Shown piece by piece: positions 45,786 to 57,400 of a DNA stretch of 64,000 bases. Every line of letters starts with the position of its first letter. The stretch's first letter is position 1. The notes beneath the pieces were generated by a model. It saw only the letters and a list, made by a program, of their open reading frames with translations, did not search any database and was not told the DNA's origin. The translations under genes were made by a program, and so were the position numbers. Source of the stretch: Actinophytocola algeriensis (GTDB taxonomy: Bacteria > Actinomycetota > Actinomycetes > Mycobacteriales > Pseudonocardiaceae). The stretch spans positions 1,239,224-1,303,223 of the forward strand of contig NZ_JACHJQ010000002.1 of assembly GCF_014203735.1 (NCBI RefSeq), read 5' to 3'.

Positions 45786-46580
45786 TCACCTTCCTTGCCA
45801 CACGGGTTCGCGACCCTCGACGAACGCCATCGGGCCCTCCACCGCGTCCTGGCTCACCGACCGGCGCTCCTCCCACTCGTAACGCGCGCTGAACGCGTCG
45901 GCGAGTGGCATGTCGAGGGAGCGCATGGCCGCTTGTTTGATGGCACGGGTGGCCAGGGGGCCGCAGCGAAGCAGTTCGTCGACCCATCGGGCCACGGAGC
46001 CGTCCAGTTCCTCCTCCGCCACCACCTCGTTGACCAGACCGAGGTGCAGTGCCTGGGCAGCGGACATACGGCGGCCGGTGAGCAGGTAGCCCATGGCGGT
46101 CTTCAGCGGCAGCTGCCGCACCAGGCGGAAGACACCGCCCGCGCCGGGAACCAGGCCCAGTCTGGCCTCCGGCAACGCGAACACGGCGTTCTCCCCGGCG
46201 ATGATGAGGTCGCAGGCGAGCGCGAGTTCGAACCCGCCGCCCAGCGCGTAGCCCTGCACGCAGGCGATGACGGGTTTCACCAGTTCGAACCGTTCGGTGA
46301 GCCGCGGCCACCCCGGTTGTCCCCTGCTGCCGAACGTGGTGGGGCGCCCGCCGTCGCGTACCCGTTCCTTGAGGTCCTGTCCGGTGGAGAACGCCCGCGA
46401 CCCCGCGCCGGACAGGACGGCGACCCACAGCCGGTCGTCGGCGGCGAAGTCGTCCCACACGTCGGCGAGCTCCTCGTGCATGCGCAAGTCCATGGCGTTG
46501 AGGACGTCCGGCCGGTCGAGGGTGACGTAGGCGACGCGACCCCGTTTCTCGTACCGCACCCGCCGCGTGCCCGCCGTCAT
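45786..46580 (-). CDS. dpgD: Enoyl-CoA hydratase-like DpgD
   Basis: This 264-aa crotonase-fold protein has [39 protein letters not shown] (oxyanion region), [20 protein letters not shown] and [20 protein letters not shown]. In glycopeptide-antibiotic clusters DpgB and DpgD assist DpgA in dehydration and aromatisation to 3,5-dihydroxyphenylacetyl-CoA. Its position after dpgA-B-C in the same operon makes DpgD the right assignment over a general hydratase. It overlaps dpgC by 4 bp. Confidence 0.93.
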   Translation of the reverse strand: MTAGTRRVRYEKRGRVAYVTLDRPDVLNAMDLRMHEELADVWDDFAADDRLWVAVLSGAGSRAFSTGQDLKERVRDGGRPTTFGSRGQPGWPRLTERFELVKPVIACVQGYALGGGFELALACDLIIAGENAVFALPEARLGLVPGAGGVFRLVRQLPLKTAMGYLLTGRRMSAAQALHLGLVNEVVAEEELDGSVARWVDELLRCGPLATRAIKQAAMRSLDMPLADAFSARYEWEERRSVSQDAVEGPMAFVEGREPVWQGR

Positions 46581-47878
46581 GACGCACTCGTGGTGAAGCG
46601 GGAGACCTTGTTCAGCACGTCCTTGGCGTAGAGCCGGCCTGCCTGCTGGACGGTGAACTCGGCGAGGAACTCCCGGAACGACTCCTGGGACTCGTCGGCG
46701 AGGTTGAGCATGCGGCGGTTCGCGACCACCGCGGGGCTCGCCAGCCGCGACGCCTCGGCCGCGATCGCCGCCGCCATGTCGTCTGGCGCGCACACCTCGT
46801 CGAACAGCAGGCGCGCGACCGGGTCGGCGGCCGCCACCCGCCCGTCGGCGAGGATAATCTGCCTGGCCTGCCGTGCGCCGACCAGCCTGCCGAGACGCAG
46901 GGCAGCGACGCCCGGGATGATCCCTTCGCGGGCGGCCGGGATGGTGAAGTAGGCGTCCCGTTCGACGATGACCCGGTCGCAGGCCAGCATCAGCTGCGCG
47001 CCGCCGCCGATCGCGAACGAGTCCACCGCGGCCAGCCAAGGCTTCTGCACGGCACCGCGGTCCCAGTGGTGGTCGCGCACCCCGGTCAGGCCGTGGATGA
47101 TCTTCGCGAGGTAGCCCATCTCCCTGCCGAGCAGGAAACCGGTGAACGAGATGCGGCCCGCGTGCAGGCTCTTGAGGTTGATGCCGGAGCTGAACACCCG
47201 CCTGCCCGCGTAGCGCGGGTGGCTCATCACGCCGCCACGGATCACCCCGACCTCGGCCGCCGACGCGAGCAGGATCAGGTCGACTGCGGTTTCCATGTCC
47301 TCGACCTGCTGGTTGTCCTCGGCGTTGAGGCAGTCGTCGCGCTGCATGGTGAGGTGGGCGACGCCGGCCGAACACTGGACGTAAACCGAGTCGAGCGACA
47401 GGTGGCCGGTGCGTTCGAACTCCGGCAGCAGGCGCAGCGCACGCGGTGTCGGCCTGCGCATGGCCTCGAGCAGGTGCGACCCCGCGGTGCTGGAACGGAG
47501 CAGGTGGCTGATCAGGATGCTCTGATCGACATCGAGGCCCTCCTTGTCCTCGGGCGGGCGGTTCTGCTCCGCGTCGGACTCCGCCATCGTCGGCGCGAGG
47601 CCGGGCACCGCCGTGGCGGCGGCGTCACACACCTCCGCCAGCCGGAGGAAACGGGTGCGGCCCGCGGTGATCGCGTCGTAGAGCCGGTCGGTGTACGCGC
47701 GGAGGAACCCGGCGGTGCGGAGCCTGACCTCGTGCCGCGCCGAGGCGACGGCCTCGCGTTGCCTCGGCGTGCGCAGGCTGGGCGGTGCGCAGTCGGCGAG
47801 CACCCCGGACAGCGTCGCGTGCGCCGCGGTGACCGCGCGGGCCTCCGGCAGCGCCGCGAGCGAGTCAACCCGCGACAT
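46577..47878 (-). CDS. dpgC: 3,5-dihydroxyphenylacetyl-CoA 1,2-dioxygenase DpgC
   Basis: This 433-aa protein has a long helical N-terminal domain ([40 protein letters not shown]) and a crotonase domain: [60 protein letters not shown]. This is the size and layout of the cofactor-free DpgC, which uses O2 to convert the CoA thioester to 3,5-dihydroxyphenylglyoxylate. The upstream frame is longer, but ATG 47878 gives the family start. It overlaps the end of dpgB by 14 nt. Confidence 0.95.
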   Translation of the reverse strand: MSRVDSLAALPEARAVTAAHATLSGVLADCAPPSLRTPRQREAVASARHEVRLRTAGFLRAYTDRLYDAITAGRTRFLRLAEVCDAAATAVPGLAPTMAESDAEQNRPPEDKEGLDVDQSILISHLLRSSTAGSHLLEAMRRPTPRALRLLPEFERTGHLSLDSVYVQCSAGVAHLTMQRDDCLNAEDNQQVEDMETAVDLILLASAAEVGVIRGGVMSHPRYAGRRVFSSGINLKSLHAGRISFTGFLLGREMGYLAKIIHGLTGVRDHHWDRGAVQKPWLAAVDSFAIGGGAQLMLACDRVIVERDAYFTIPAAREGIIPGVAALRLGRLVGARQARQIILADGRVAAADPVARLLFDEVCAPDDMAAAIAAEASRLASPAVVANRRMLNLADESQESFREFLAEFTVQQAGRLYAKDVLNKVSRFTTSAS

Positions 47879-48527
47879 TGGCCACCTCCCTGGTGCGGCG
47901 CGACAAACGGTCACACGCGGCGAGGTGCCTGCCGAGTGCTTCCTCGAACGTCGTGGTGGTCGCGTCGAGCATCAGCTGGCGGCGCACGGCGACGTCCGCG
48001 CCGTCCGCGGTTTCCAGGCGCGCGACCACGGCGGCGATGGCGGCGCCGGTGTCCTCGGCCACCTCGTCGACCAGGTGGACGCCGACCGCCTCGGCGGCCG
48101 ACAGCGGGTAGCCGAACAGAATCCACCTGCGCACCCGCGCGAACCCGACCTGGTTCGCCAGCCGGTACAGGCCCATGCCGGGCCACACCCCACCCGGCCC
48201 GGCGGGCAGGTGCAGCCGGGTGCGTGGCGCCGCCACACGCAGGTCGGTGGCCAGCAGCGCCTCGACCGCGATGCCGCCGCAGTCCCCGTGCACGACCGCG
48301 ACGGTCGGCCGGTTCAGCCGTTCCAGCCTGCGCAGCACGCGTTCCCATTTGTTGACCAGCGCGACGTCCGGTGCGTCCGCGTCGGCCGCGCCGGGTTCGC
48401 CGGTGCCGGTGATGACCGGCACGACACCGGCCGGCGCGTCCTCGACCTGGTCGATGAACACGTCCAGCGCCGCGATGACATTCGCCGAGACCGGCATGCG
48501 GCCGTCGATGTGGTGGTGCGCCTGCAT
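47865..48527 (-). CDS. dpgB: Enoyl-CoA hydratase-like DpgB
   Basis: This 220-aa short crotonase homologue contains LERLNRPTVAVVHGDCGGIA, VEALLATDLRVAAPRTRLHL and PAGPGGVWPGMGLYRLANQV. DpgB is known to raise the activity of the type III PKS DpgA about its dehydration steps. The ATG has GAGGAGC upstream. It lies between dpgA and dpgC, as in glycopeptide clusters. Confidence 0.93.
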   Translation of the reverse strand: MQAHHHIDGRMPVSANVIAALDVFIDQVEDAPAGVVPVITGTGEPGAADADAPDVALVNKWERVLRRLERLNRPTVAVVHGDCGGIAVEALLATDLRVAAPRTRLHLPAGPGGVWPGMGLYRLANQVGFARVRRWILFGYPLSAAEAVGVHLVDEVAEDTGAAIAAVVARLETADGADVAVRRQLMLDATTTTFEEALGRHLAACDRLSRRTREVANVAG

Positions 48528-48549
48528 TTTCTTGCTCCTCGTGTGAATG

Positions 48550-49686
48550 TCACCAGCGGACCAGCGCGGTCTCGATGGTGGAGCCGGGGCCCATGGTCAT
48601 GAACACGCCGTACTCACCGGGCCGGATGGTGCCCTCGGCCAGCAACCGCTCGTAGGAGAACAGGAACGACCCGCTAGAGAGGTTTCCGTAGTCCCGCAGC
48701 ACCCCGACGGTGTGCCGCAGGTCGTACCGGGTCAGCCCGAGGTTCACGCCGACCGCGTCGATGACCTTCTTGCCACCGGAGTGGACCAGCCAGTGGGCGA
48801 TGTCGTCCTGCCGCAACCCGGCCCTCGCCAGCAACCGGTCCACAGTGGACCGGGCGTGCCGCCCGACCACGTAAGGGATGTCGGGGTCCAGGTAGAAGCT
48901 GAACGCGTTCTTCGCCGTGTCCCACTCGTAGCGCATCGCCTGCATCGCCTCGGTGATGACGCAGCTGGTGAAGTCCACGATCCTGGGCGCCGGCCGCTGG
49001 TCGGTGTGCGTATCCGGTGTCGTCCCGGCAACCAGCGCGATGGCGGCGGAACCGTCCCCGAAGAGACTGTTCACCACCGAGGTCCGCATCGTCCCGTCGA
49101 ACACGTACGCGGCGGAACACGCCTCGATGCACACCATCACCGCCAGCTCACCCGGATGGCTCCGCGCCCACCCGGAGACCACGTTGAGGCTGTTCAGACC
49201 GGCGTTGCAGCCCATCCCGACCACGTCGACGCGGCTGGTGTTCCTGCCCATCTCCAGCTGCGGCATCAGCAGCGCGCTGAACCCGGGGGTGAGGAAACCG
49301 GTCGAGGTGACACAGCACAGGTAACCGATGTCCTGCGGTTCGGCACCGATGTGCTTGAGACACTCCTGCACCGCCCTGGTCCCCATGCTGACGCCCTGTG
49401 CCTTGTGCTTGGCCAGCAGTTCACCGGTCGTCTCCGCCCGGATCCCGTCCGGACCGGACTCGGGCAGCGTGAGGAACCGGCGTTCGATCGCGCTGTTGAG
49501 GTAGACCGAACGGACCCGGGGGTCGGTGATGCCGAGCCGGTCGATGAGATCCCGTTGCGAATACGCCGTTTCCGGCACCGCGGTGCCCACCGCGAAAATC
49601 CTGGCCAGCTCGGTCGACCCGAGCTCCGGTGTGTCCAGGGTCCGGACCAGGCCGGGGTGCGACATCATCGGAACGTCCACCCCCAC
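48550..49686 (-). CDS. dpgA: Type III polyketide synthase DpgA
   Basis: This 378-aa chalcone-synthase-family enzyme has the active Cys in DVVGMGCNAGLNSLNVVSGW, His in WLVHSGGKKVIDAVG, and Asn in YGNLSSGSFLFSYERLL. DpgA condenses four malonyl-CoA units into 3,5-dihydroxyphenylacetyl-CoA. DIGYLCCVTSTGFLTPGFSA agrees with DpgA rather than naphthalene synthases. GTG 49686 starts 39 nt downstream of the NRPS stop in the same operon. Confidence 0.95.
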   Translation of the reverse strand: MGVDVPMMSHPGLVRTLDTPELGSTELARIFAVGTAVPETAYSQRDLIDRLGITDPRVRSVYLNSAIERRFLTLPESGPDGIRAETTGELLAKHKAQGVSMGTRAVQECLKHIGAEPQDIGYLCCVTSTGFLTPGFSALLMPQLEMGRNTSRVDVVGMGCNAGLNSLNVVSGWARSHPGELAVMVCIEACSAAYVFDGTMRTSVVNSLFGDGSAAIALVAGTTPDTHTDQRPAPRIVDFTSCVITEAMQAMRYEWDTAKNAFSFYLDPDIPYVVGRHARSTVDRLLARAGLRQDDIAHWLVHSGGKKVIDAVGVNLGLTRYDLRHTVGVLRDYGNLSSGSFLFSYERLLAEGTIRPGEYGVFMTMGPGSTIETALVRW

Positions 49687-49725
49687 ATGCGGGTCTTGCT
49701 CCGGATCAGTGTCTTGGTCCGCCGC

Positions 49726-52700
49726 TCAGTCAAAGTCCCCTATCCTTTCGCCGATGATCGGCCCGATCGTGGCCATCACGTCCGGCTTGACGATGTCGAA
49801 GTGGCCGCAGTCGAGCCGGTGGAACGTCGTGGCGCCGGTCAGGTGCGGCTGCCACAGCCCGGTCTCGTCGTGCGCCGCGGTGAAACCGAGCACCGGACCG
49901 TCGAACGTGCCGGGGGCGTGGCCGGTCATGGCACGCAGGTTGGCCATCGTGACGGCGACCAGCCGGTCGAGGGTCTCGTCGTCGAGCGAGTCGAGCGGGC
50001 TCGCGGCCGCGGCGAGCCGTTCCCTGCGATCGGCGCCGTCGCCCTCGACGAGCCCGTCCAGCCCGACGTGGTTCGCCTCCTCGATGGTGATCTCCGATGG
50101 CCCGTCCCCGCCCGGCAGCGCGTCCAGCAGGACGAGCAGCGACACGTCCTCGCCGCGGTCCCGCAGGTCCGCGGCCACCTGGTGCGCGAGGGTGCCGCCG
50201 AACGACCAGCCGACGAGGATGTACGGCCCGCTGCCGGACAACGCCATGATCCGGTTCCGGTAGTCCGCGGCCAGGCGGGTGGCGGTCCGGTCGTCGACGG
50301 GCCCGGCCCGCAGTCGCATGTCCTGCAACGCGTACACCGGGTGGCCTGCGGGGATGTGTCGCGACAGCGACGAGTAGCCCCAGCCGAGACCGTTCGCGGG
50401 CGGCAGCAGGAACACCGGCGCCCGCTCCCCCGCGCCGCGGTAGGTGAGCACGGTGTCCAGCTGCGCCGAACCGCCGTCGGCCATGAGCCGGTCGAGCTGC
50501 TCGACGGTCGGCGCCGCGAACACATCGCCCACCTCGAGCTCGCCACCGAGCACCGCGTTGATCCGGCTGACCAGCCGGATCACCAGCATCGAGTGGCCGC
50601 CCAGTTCGAAGAAGCTGTCGTCGACGCCCAGCTCCGACTCATCGAGGTCGAGCACCTCGGCGAACAGGTCGCGGAGGATCCGCTGGCGCGGCGTGGCCGG
50701 TTGCCGCCCGCCCGGCAGGGCGGCGGGCGCGGGCAACGCGGCCCGGTCGACCTTGCCGTTGGCGGTCAGGGGCAACGCGTCCAGCACCACCAGCACCGGT
50801 GGGACCATGTAGTCCGGGAGCGTGGTGGCGAGGTGCGCCCGCACGTCGTCGAGGTCGGGAGCGCGCGCACCCCGCACGAGGTAGCCGACCAGCGACAGCT
50901 CGCCGAGTCGGGTCTCGCGGGCGACGACGACCGACCCGCGCACGTCCTGGTGCCGGTCGAGCGCCGCCTCGATCTCGCCGAGCTCGATCCGGAAGCCGCG
51001 GATCTTCACCTGGTGGTCGGTGCGGCCGAGGTACTCCAGCCTGCCGTCGCGGGCCCACCGGCCGAGGTCGCCGGTGCGGTACATGCGGGATCCCGGCGGG
51101 CCGTACGGGTCGGCGACGAACCGGCCCGCTGTCAGGCCCGGCCGACCGAGATAGCCACGGGCCACCCCGGCGCCCGCGATGTACAGCTCCCCTGCCGTCG
51201 CGTCCGGCACCGGCCGCAGCCGGTCGTCGAGCACGTACACCCGGGTGTTGGCGACCGGCGCGCCGATGGCGGGCGAGCCGAGGCGGCCGTCGAGCCGGGC
51301 GCAGGTCGAGTAGACCGTGGTCTCCGTCGGGCCGTACAGATTGACGACCGCACCGCCGAGCTTGCGTAGTTCGTCGGCGACGTACCGTGGCAGCGCCTCC
51401 CCACCGGTGAGCACGCGAAGCGTGCGCAACGTCTCCGGCACGATGGTCAGCAGCAGCTGCCACAGGCTGGGCGTGGCCTGCATGATCGTGACGTGCTCAC
51501 GCTCGATCAGCTCCGCGAGCCGGGCCGGCTCCCGCACCGACTCGCGGGGCACGAGCACCAGGGTGCCGCCGCTGATCAGGGGCGGATACAGCTCCAGCAC
51601 CGAGGCGTCGAACGCCGCGGTCGTCACGGCGGCCAGCCGGTCCTGTTCGCCGAGACGCAGCCGGTCGCGCATGGCGAGCTGGAAGTTCACCAGGTTGCGG
51701 TGCGACACGACCACGCCCTTGGGCCGCCCGGTCGACCCCGACGTGTAGATCACGTACGCGGCACCGTCGGCGGTGTGCCCGTCACCGGTCCCGGTGTCGA
51801 CATCGAGGTCAAGATCGAGGTCATCGAGCACGATCCGGTCGCGGTCCGCGGGGAGCCGCCCGGCGGACGCCCGGTCGGTCAGCACGACCACGGGACCGGC
51901 GTCGTCGAGCATGAACGCGATGCGCTCCGCCGGGTACTCGGGGTCGACCGGCAGGTAGGCGCCACCCGCCTGCCACACCGCCAGGATCGCCACCGGCAAC
52001 CAGTCCGATCTGGACAGTGCGAGCGCGACAAGCCGTTCCTGGCGCACGCCCCGCGCGCGGAGCACCCCGGCCAGCCGGGCAGCCCGGTCGAGCAGCTCGC
52101 GATAGGTGAGACGACGGTCGCCGGCCACCACCGCGACGTTGTCCGGGGTCTTGTCCGCCTGCGCCGCGATCAGGTCGAGGAGCCGGACGTCGGGGAGCGG
52201 TCTCGCCGTGTCGTTGCGCGTGGTGAGCAGCCGCTCCCTGTCCTCATGGTCGAGCAGGTCGACCTGGCTCAGCCGGACGTCCGGGTCCGCGGCCACCGTT
52301 TCCAGCACGCGCACCAGTTGCCGGGCGATGGACTCGGCCGCGTCGGGCCGGAACAGGTCGGTGGCGTACTCAACGACACCCTTGACCCCTGCCGGTTCCC
52401 CCGCCGCGTCCCGCTCCTCGCCAAGGTAGAAGGAGAGGTCGAACTTCGCGACGTCGCTCGCCGACCGCAGGACCGTGCATGGCAGGCCGAGCAGGTTCAC
52501 GTGGCCGGTGCCGCCACTGGCGAGGGTGAAGAACACCTGGAACAGCGGGTGCCTCGACGGCGAGCGGGCCGGTTGCAGTGCCTCAACGAGCCGGTCGAAC
52601 GGCATGTCCTGGTGCTCGAACGCGGCGAGGTCGGTGTCGCGGGCCCGGTGCAGCAGCTCGGTGAACGTCGGGTCCCCGCCGGTGTCGGCACGCAGCACCA

Positions 52701-53607
52701 ACGAGTTCACGAACAGCCCGACCAGCTCGTCGAGCGCCTCGTCGGTCCGGCCGGCCACCGCGGAGCCGAGCGGAAGGTCCGTGCCGCAGCCGAGCCGGGT
52801 CAGCAGGGTCGCGATGGCCGCGTGCACGACCATGAACACACTCGTCCGCTCCCGGTGGGCCAGGTCGCACAGTCGCCTGTGGACGGTCGGCCCGGTCGCG
52901 AAGTCGACCGTGCCACCGCGGAACGAGGACTGGGCCGGGCGGGGGAAGTCCGTCGGCAGCGTCAGTTCCTCCGGCAGACCGGCCAGCGTCCCGCGCCAGA
53001 ACTCGAGCTGCCTGCGGTACTCGCTCGTCGGCTCGTCGTCGCTGCCCATGAGTTCCCGTTGCCAGTACACGTAGTCGCGGTACTGCACGGGCAACGGCGA
53101 CCACTGCGGGGCGGCACCGGCGAGCCGGGCCTGGTAGGCGGTGGTCAGGTCGTGGCTCAGCGGGCCCATCGACACGCCGTCGGTCGCGATGTGGTGCAGC
53201 AGCAGGACCAGCACGTGGTCGCGCGGGCCGACGGTGATCAGCCGCACCGACAGCGGGAGGTCGCGGGACAGGTCGAACGCGCGCGAGGTGGCCGCCGCCA
53301 GCCGGTCGTCCAGTTCCGCCGCGTCGATCACCTCGTGCACCAGGTCGATCCGCACGTCGTGTTCCGGCAGGATCCGCTGGGCGGGCTCGCCGTCCCGGTC
53401 GACGTAGACCGTGCGCAGGACCTCGTGCCTGCCCACCACATCCGTGACCGCGGCACGCAACGCTTCGGTGTCGACCGCCGCGTGCACCCTGCTGACCAAC
53501 GGGATGTTGTAGGTGGGCGACGGGCCCTCCAGCCGGTGCAGGAACCAGAACCGCCGCTGCGCGTAGGACAGCGGCAGCTCGTCCGTCGCGGCCGGTATCG
53601 TGGTCAC
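49726..53607 (-). CDS. NRPS, one module C-A-T-TE (termination)
   Basis: This 1293-aa protein is the terminal NRPS of the operon. The condensation domain (about 10-430) has [16 protein letters not shown]. The adenylation domain (about 460-960) has [25 protein letters not shown] and a final NGKVDRAAL; the carrier Ser is in [17 protein letters not shown]. The thioesterase (about 1050-1293) has [12 protein letters not shown] and CGHFDIVKP. By hand alignment the specificity residues are roughly D-A-L-Q-L-G-L-V-Y-K, which I cannot assign. GTG 53607 overlaps the methyltransferase stop by 4 bp; upstream frame extension is a shadow. It should add the last residue and release the product. Confidence 0.93.
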   Translation of the reverse strand: MTTIPAATDELPLSYAQRRFWFLHRLEGPSPTYNIPLVSRVHAAVDTEALRAAVTDVVGRHEVLRTVYVDRDGEPAQRILPEHDVRIDLVHEVIDAAELDDRLAAATSRAFDLSRDLPLSVRLITVGPRDHVLVLLLHHIATDGVSMGPLSHDLTTAYQARLAGAAPQWSPLPVQYRDYVYWQRELMGSDDEPTSEYRRQLEFWRGTLAGLPEELTLPTDFPRPAQSSFRGGTVDFATGPTVHRRLCDLAHRERTSVFMVVHAAIATLLTRLGCGTDLPLGSAVAGRTDEALDELVGLFVNSLVLRADTGGDPTFTELLHRARDTDLAAFEHQDMPFDRLVEALQPARSPSRHPLFQVFFTLASGGTGHVNLLGLPCTVLRSASDVAKFDLSFYLGEERDAAGEPAGVKGVVEYATDLFRPDAAESIARQLVRVLETVAADPDVRLSQVDLLDHEDRERLLTTRNDTARPLPDVRLLDLIAAQADKTPDNVAVVAGDRRLTYRELLDRAARLAGVLRARGVRQERLVALALSRSDWLPVAILAVWQAGGAYLPVDPEYPAERIAFMLDDAGPVVVLTDRASAGRLPADRDRIVLDDLDLDLDVDTGTGDGHTADGAAYVIYTSGSTGRPKGVVVSHRNLVNFQLAMRDRLRLGEQDRLAAVTTAAFDASVLELYPPLISGGTLVLVPRESVREPARLAELIEREHVTIMQATPSLWQLLLTIVPETLRTLRVLTGGEALPRYVADELRKLGGAVVNLYGPTETTVYSTCARLDGRLGSPAIGAPVANTRVYVLDDRLRPVPDATAGELYIAGAGVARGYLGRPGLTAGRFVADPYGPPGSRMYRTGDLGRWARDGRLEYLGRTDHQVKIRGFRIELGEIEAALDRHQDVRGSVVVARETRLGELSLVGYLVRGARAPDLDDVRAHLATTLPDYMVPPVLVVLDALPLTANGKVDRAALPAPAALPGGRQPATPRQRILRDLFAEVLDLDESELGVDDSFFELGGHSMLVIRLVSRINAVLGGELEVGDVFAAPTVEQLDRLMADGGSAQLDTVLTYRGAGERAPVFLLPPANGLGWGYSSLSRHIPAGHPVYALQDMRLRAGPVDDRTATRLAADYRNRIMALSGSGPYILVGWSFGGTLAHQVAADLRDRGEDVSLLVLLDALPGGDGPSEITIEEANHVGLDGLVEGDGADRRERLAAAASPLDSLDDETLDRLVAVTMANLRAMTGHAPGTFDGPVLGFTAAHDETGLWQPHLTGATTFHRLDCGHFDIVKPDVMATIGPIIGERIGDFD

Positions 53608-54425
53608 CGCTTCCGCCAGACGGTGACGTGGGACTCGAAGTAGTTGTACTCGCGCGGGTTCTCGCGCAGCACACCCGCCTCGTCGGACTCCGTGATCAGG
53701 TCGAAGTCCCTGTCCAGCAACGTCTTGAGCGCCTCCGCGCTCGGCGTGCGGGTCGCAGAGGAGCCGAGCCACTCGCCGGGCGGGGTGTACTCCGCGAGCC
53801 ACGCCCACGGGCAGGAGACCATCATCAGCCCGCCCGCGCGCAGGAAGTCCACCGACGCCGACAGCTGCGCCAGGCACGCTTCCGGCCGCCACACCCGGTC
53901 GAGCACATTGGACAGCACGACCGCGTCGAACGCATGTTCCTGTGCCTGCAACGTGTTCGCGTCGCCGACCGCGAACCGCACCCTGGCCCGCTCGCCGGGA
54001 TCGGCGACGCGGATCCGCACCTCGCGGTAGAACGGGCCCTCCTCGATCACCGAGAACGTCCCACCACCGTTGGCGGTCAACTCCCTGGCGATGCCGACCG
54101 ACCGGCTGCTGGCGTCCACACCGAGAACGTCATCCCGCACCCATCGACTGAGTGCGTGGCTGAGGCCGCCAACGTTGCAGCCGACGTCGAGCGCTCTGGC
54201 CACCACGGTGCCGGTGCTGGCCGCGCACGACTGGAGCAGGTCGGACAGCCGCTGGCAGTAACCGTGCGCGTAGGCGAGCGGGTGCGATGTCCTGGTGAAG
54301 TTCTCCTCGAGGCTGCCGTAGTGCATGAGCAGGTACTTCGACAGGTCGCGTGACGTGTCGTACTGGGCGCCGGGGTCGTGTTCGAGCAGTTCGTCGCCTT
54401 TGAGCAGCACCGGGGGCACCGTCAT
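53604..54425 (-). CDS. Stand-alone OvoA C-terminal-type SAM methyltransferase
   Basis: This 273-aa protein has motif [21 protein letters not shown], an acidic residue in [20 protein letters not shown], and [20 protein letters not shown] followed by [20 protein letters not shown]. It ends with [20 protein letters not shown] and [11 protein letters not shown]. The EYTP.EWLG and TVWR blocks with the DRL-type motif IV are those of the putative 4-mercaptohistidine N1-methyltransferase domain normally fused to the C-terminus of ovothiol synthase OvoA. Here the sulfoxide-synthase part is absent. It is located between the two NRPS genes, so it probably methylates an amino-acid building block or the peptide. 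Confidence 0.85.
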   Translation of the reverse strand: MTVPPVLLKGDELLEHDPGAQYDTSRDLSKYLLMHYGSLEENFTRTSHPLAYAHGYCQRLSDLLQSCAASTGTVVARALDVGCNVGGLSHALSRWVRDDVLGVDASSRSVGIARELTANGGGTFSVIEEGPFYREVRIRVADPGERARVRFAVGDANTLQAQEHAFDAVVLSNVLDRVWRPEACLAQLSASVDFLRAGGLMMVSCPWAWLAEYTPPGEWLGSSATRTPSAEALKTLLDRDFDLITESDEAGVLRENPREYNYFESHVTVWRKR

Positions 54426-54426
54426 C

Positions 54427-57400
54427 TCATTTCCCTTTCGAGGTGGGTTCCGTTGACCGACGCCGCAAGGCGGGCCGCGCCGACCGCACGGTCAACAGGT
54501 TGGGTTCGAGCGTGGCGACCGTCGGGTTCTCGAAGAGCAGCCGAACGCTCATCTCCACGCCCAACGTCGACCGGATCCGGTTCACGAGGCGGGTCGCGAG
54601 AAGGGAATGGCCGCCGGCGTCGAAGAAGTTGTCAGCCACCCCGAACTCCGGCAGCCCCAGCACGTCGGCGAACAGACCGCACAACGTTTCCTGACGCGGG
54701 TTCTCCGGTCTGGCGCCGCCACCCGTGCGGTACACGGGCGCGGGCAGTGCGTCGCGGTCGAGTTTTCCGTTGGCGGTCAACGGCAACGCGTCGACGGGCA
54801 CGAACGCGGCGGGCATCATGTAGTCCGGCAGCCTGGCCGCCAGCTCACCACGCAGCCGTGCCACGTCCACTGTCGACGGCACGACGTAGGCCACCAACCG
54901 CTTCTCACCCGACTGGTCGGTATGCGCGAGCACCGCGGCCTGCCGCACCTCGGCGCTCGCAGACAGCGCGCTCTCGATCTCACCGAGCTCGACGCGGAAG
55001 CCCCGGACCTTCACCTGGTCGTCGGAGCGGCCGAGGAACAGCAGGCGCCCAGCGGAGTCGTGGCGCACCATGTCACCGGTGCGGTACATCAGCTCGCCCG
55101 GCCGCCCGAACGGACAGGCCACGAACCGCTCCGCGGTCAGGCCCGGCCTGCCGACGTAACCGCGCGCCATGCCGGCGCCCGCGAGGTACAGCTCCCCCGC
55201 GACGCCCCTCGGCACCGGCTGCAGGAACTCGTCGAGCACGTAGCGGCGGGTGCCGCGCATCGGGTGTCCCAACGGGACGGTGGGCCCGACCTCCTCGCCC
55301 GCCCGCCACGGATACTGCGTCACGCACAGGGTCATCTCCGTCGGCCCGTACGTCGTGCGGACGATCGTGTCCGGACAGTTCCGCAGGGTGTGCTCGACCG
55401 CGCTCGCCGAGATCACGTCGCCGCCGGTGGTCACCTCGGTCAGGTCACCGAAGACGTCGACTAGATCGTCGGCGATCACCCGGAAGAGCCCGGCGGTCAG
55501 GCTCAGCCGCGTGACATCGCGCGTGCGGACCAGCGACCGCAACGTCATGACGTCGAGGTCACCCGGTGGTGCGACCACGACCGTGCCGCCCGCGAGCAGC
55601 GGCCCCCAGATCTCCCACGTGGTCGCGTCGAACGCGTGCGGCGAGTGCAACAGCACCCGGTCGCCGGGTCCCATGGCCCACGCCGGGTCCAGGATCAGGT
55701 CGACGACACCCTGGTGGGTGATCTGGATGCCCTTCGGCTCGCCGGTGGAGCCGGAGGTGTACATGACGTAGCACAGCTGGCCGGGTCGCACGACCGGCAA
55801 CGGCCCGGGCTCGTCGTCGATCACGTGGTCGCAGGTGAGCACGTGCCTGCCCGCCCGCGCCGCGGCGACCGCGAGCTCGTGGTCGGCGAACGCCTTGTCC
55901 ACGAAGAGGACCGGCGAGCCGCTGTCCGCGTCGACCGACCGCATCCGCGCGAGCGGGTACGCGGCGGAGATCGGCAGATAGGCGCCGCCCGCCTTGAGCG
56001 TGGCCAGGAACGCGACGATGAGGTCAGAAGATCGTTCCATGAGCACCGGGACCGTGGTCTCCGCACCGACACCCGCCGCGCGCAGCACCCTGGCCAGCCG
56101 CTCGGCCCGCTCCTGTAGTTCCACATAGGACAGTTCAGTCGTGCCGTCGGTGACCGCGACCGCGTGCGGGGACCGTGCCACCGCGGCGTCGAACGCCGCC
56201 ACGACCGTGCCGGGCTCGGTGGCCGGGGTGTCGTCCGCTTCGGTGAGCAGACGCCGTTCGGCGTCGGTCAGGATGTCGAACCGGCCCAGCCTCGTCGCCG
56301 GGTCCGCCGCGGCCAGAGCCAGGATCCTGGCCAGCCGCGTGCCGAGCAGCTCGGCGGTCTCGTGCGTGAACAGGTCGGTGGCGTAGCCGATGCTGATGGC
56401 GAGATCGGCGTCCACCGGCTCGTCGGAGACCGTGATGTCCAGGTCGAACTTGACGATGTTCAGCCTGGTCGGCTCCGCCTCCGCGTCGAGTCCTGCCAGC
56501 GGGAACGAGCTGGGCGCCCGGTCCGCGCGGGACAGCGCGACCTGGAACAACGGATGCCTGGCGAGCGACCTGGCCGGGCGCAGGTGCTCGACGAGGCGCT
56601 CGAACGGCAGGTCCTGGTGGTCGAGCGCGGTGAGGTCGGCGTCGCGGACCCGGCACAGCAGCTCGGCGAAGGTCGGGTTGCCCGAGGTGTCGTTGCGCAG
56701 CACCAGCGAGTTGACGAAGAACCCGACCAGATCGTCCAGCACGTCGTCGGCCCGGCCCGCGACCACGGTGCCGAGCGGGATGTCGGTGCCGCACCCCATC
56801 CTGGTCAGCAGCGCCGCGATGGCGGCCTGCACCACCATGAACGACGTCGCGTCGTTGGCGCGCGCCAGCGCCCGCAACTTCGCGTGCGTCGCGGCGTCGA
56901 CGGACACGTCCACTCGGCCCGCCCGGTAGGACGCCTGGGCCGGGCGCGGAAAGTCCGTCGGCAGCGCGAGTTCCTCGGGCAGTCCGGCCAGCGCCGTGCT
57001 CCAGTACCGGAGCTGCCTGCTGATCTCGCCGTCCGGATCGTCCTCCTCGCCGAGCAGTTCTCGTTGCCAGAGCGTGTAGTCCCGGTACTGCACCGGCAGT
57101 GCCGCCCACACCGGCGCGGCGCCGGCGCGGCGCGCGGCGTACGCGGTGGACAGGTCCCGGCTCAGCGGGCCCATCGAGACCCCGTCGCCCGCGATGTGGT
57201 GCAGTGTCAGCACCAGCAGGTGCTCCTCGTCGCTGACACTGAACAACCGGACCGCCAGCGGGAGGTCGGCAGCCAGGTCGAACGCGCGGGCCGAGGCCGC
57301 GGTCACCGCGGGTTCCAGCGCGTCGGGCGACACCGTCTCGTGCGCGAAGTCGACGCTGGCCATGGCGGCAGGGATGATCCGCTGCGCGGGCTCGCCGTCG

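Noticed and set aside
48547-51369. A 940-aa plus-strand open frame
   Set aside because: It is an antisense shadow of dpgA and the terminal NRPS. The composition is Arg/Pro/His/Gly-rich, with no domain or RBS, while the minus strand carries clear enzyme motifs.
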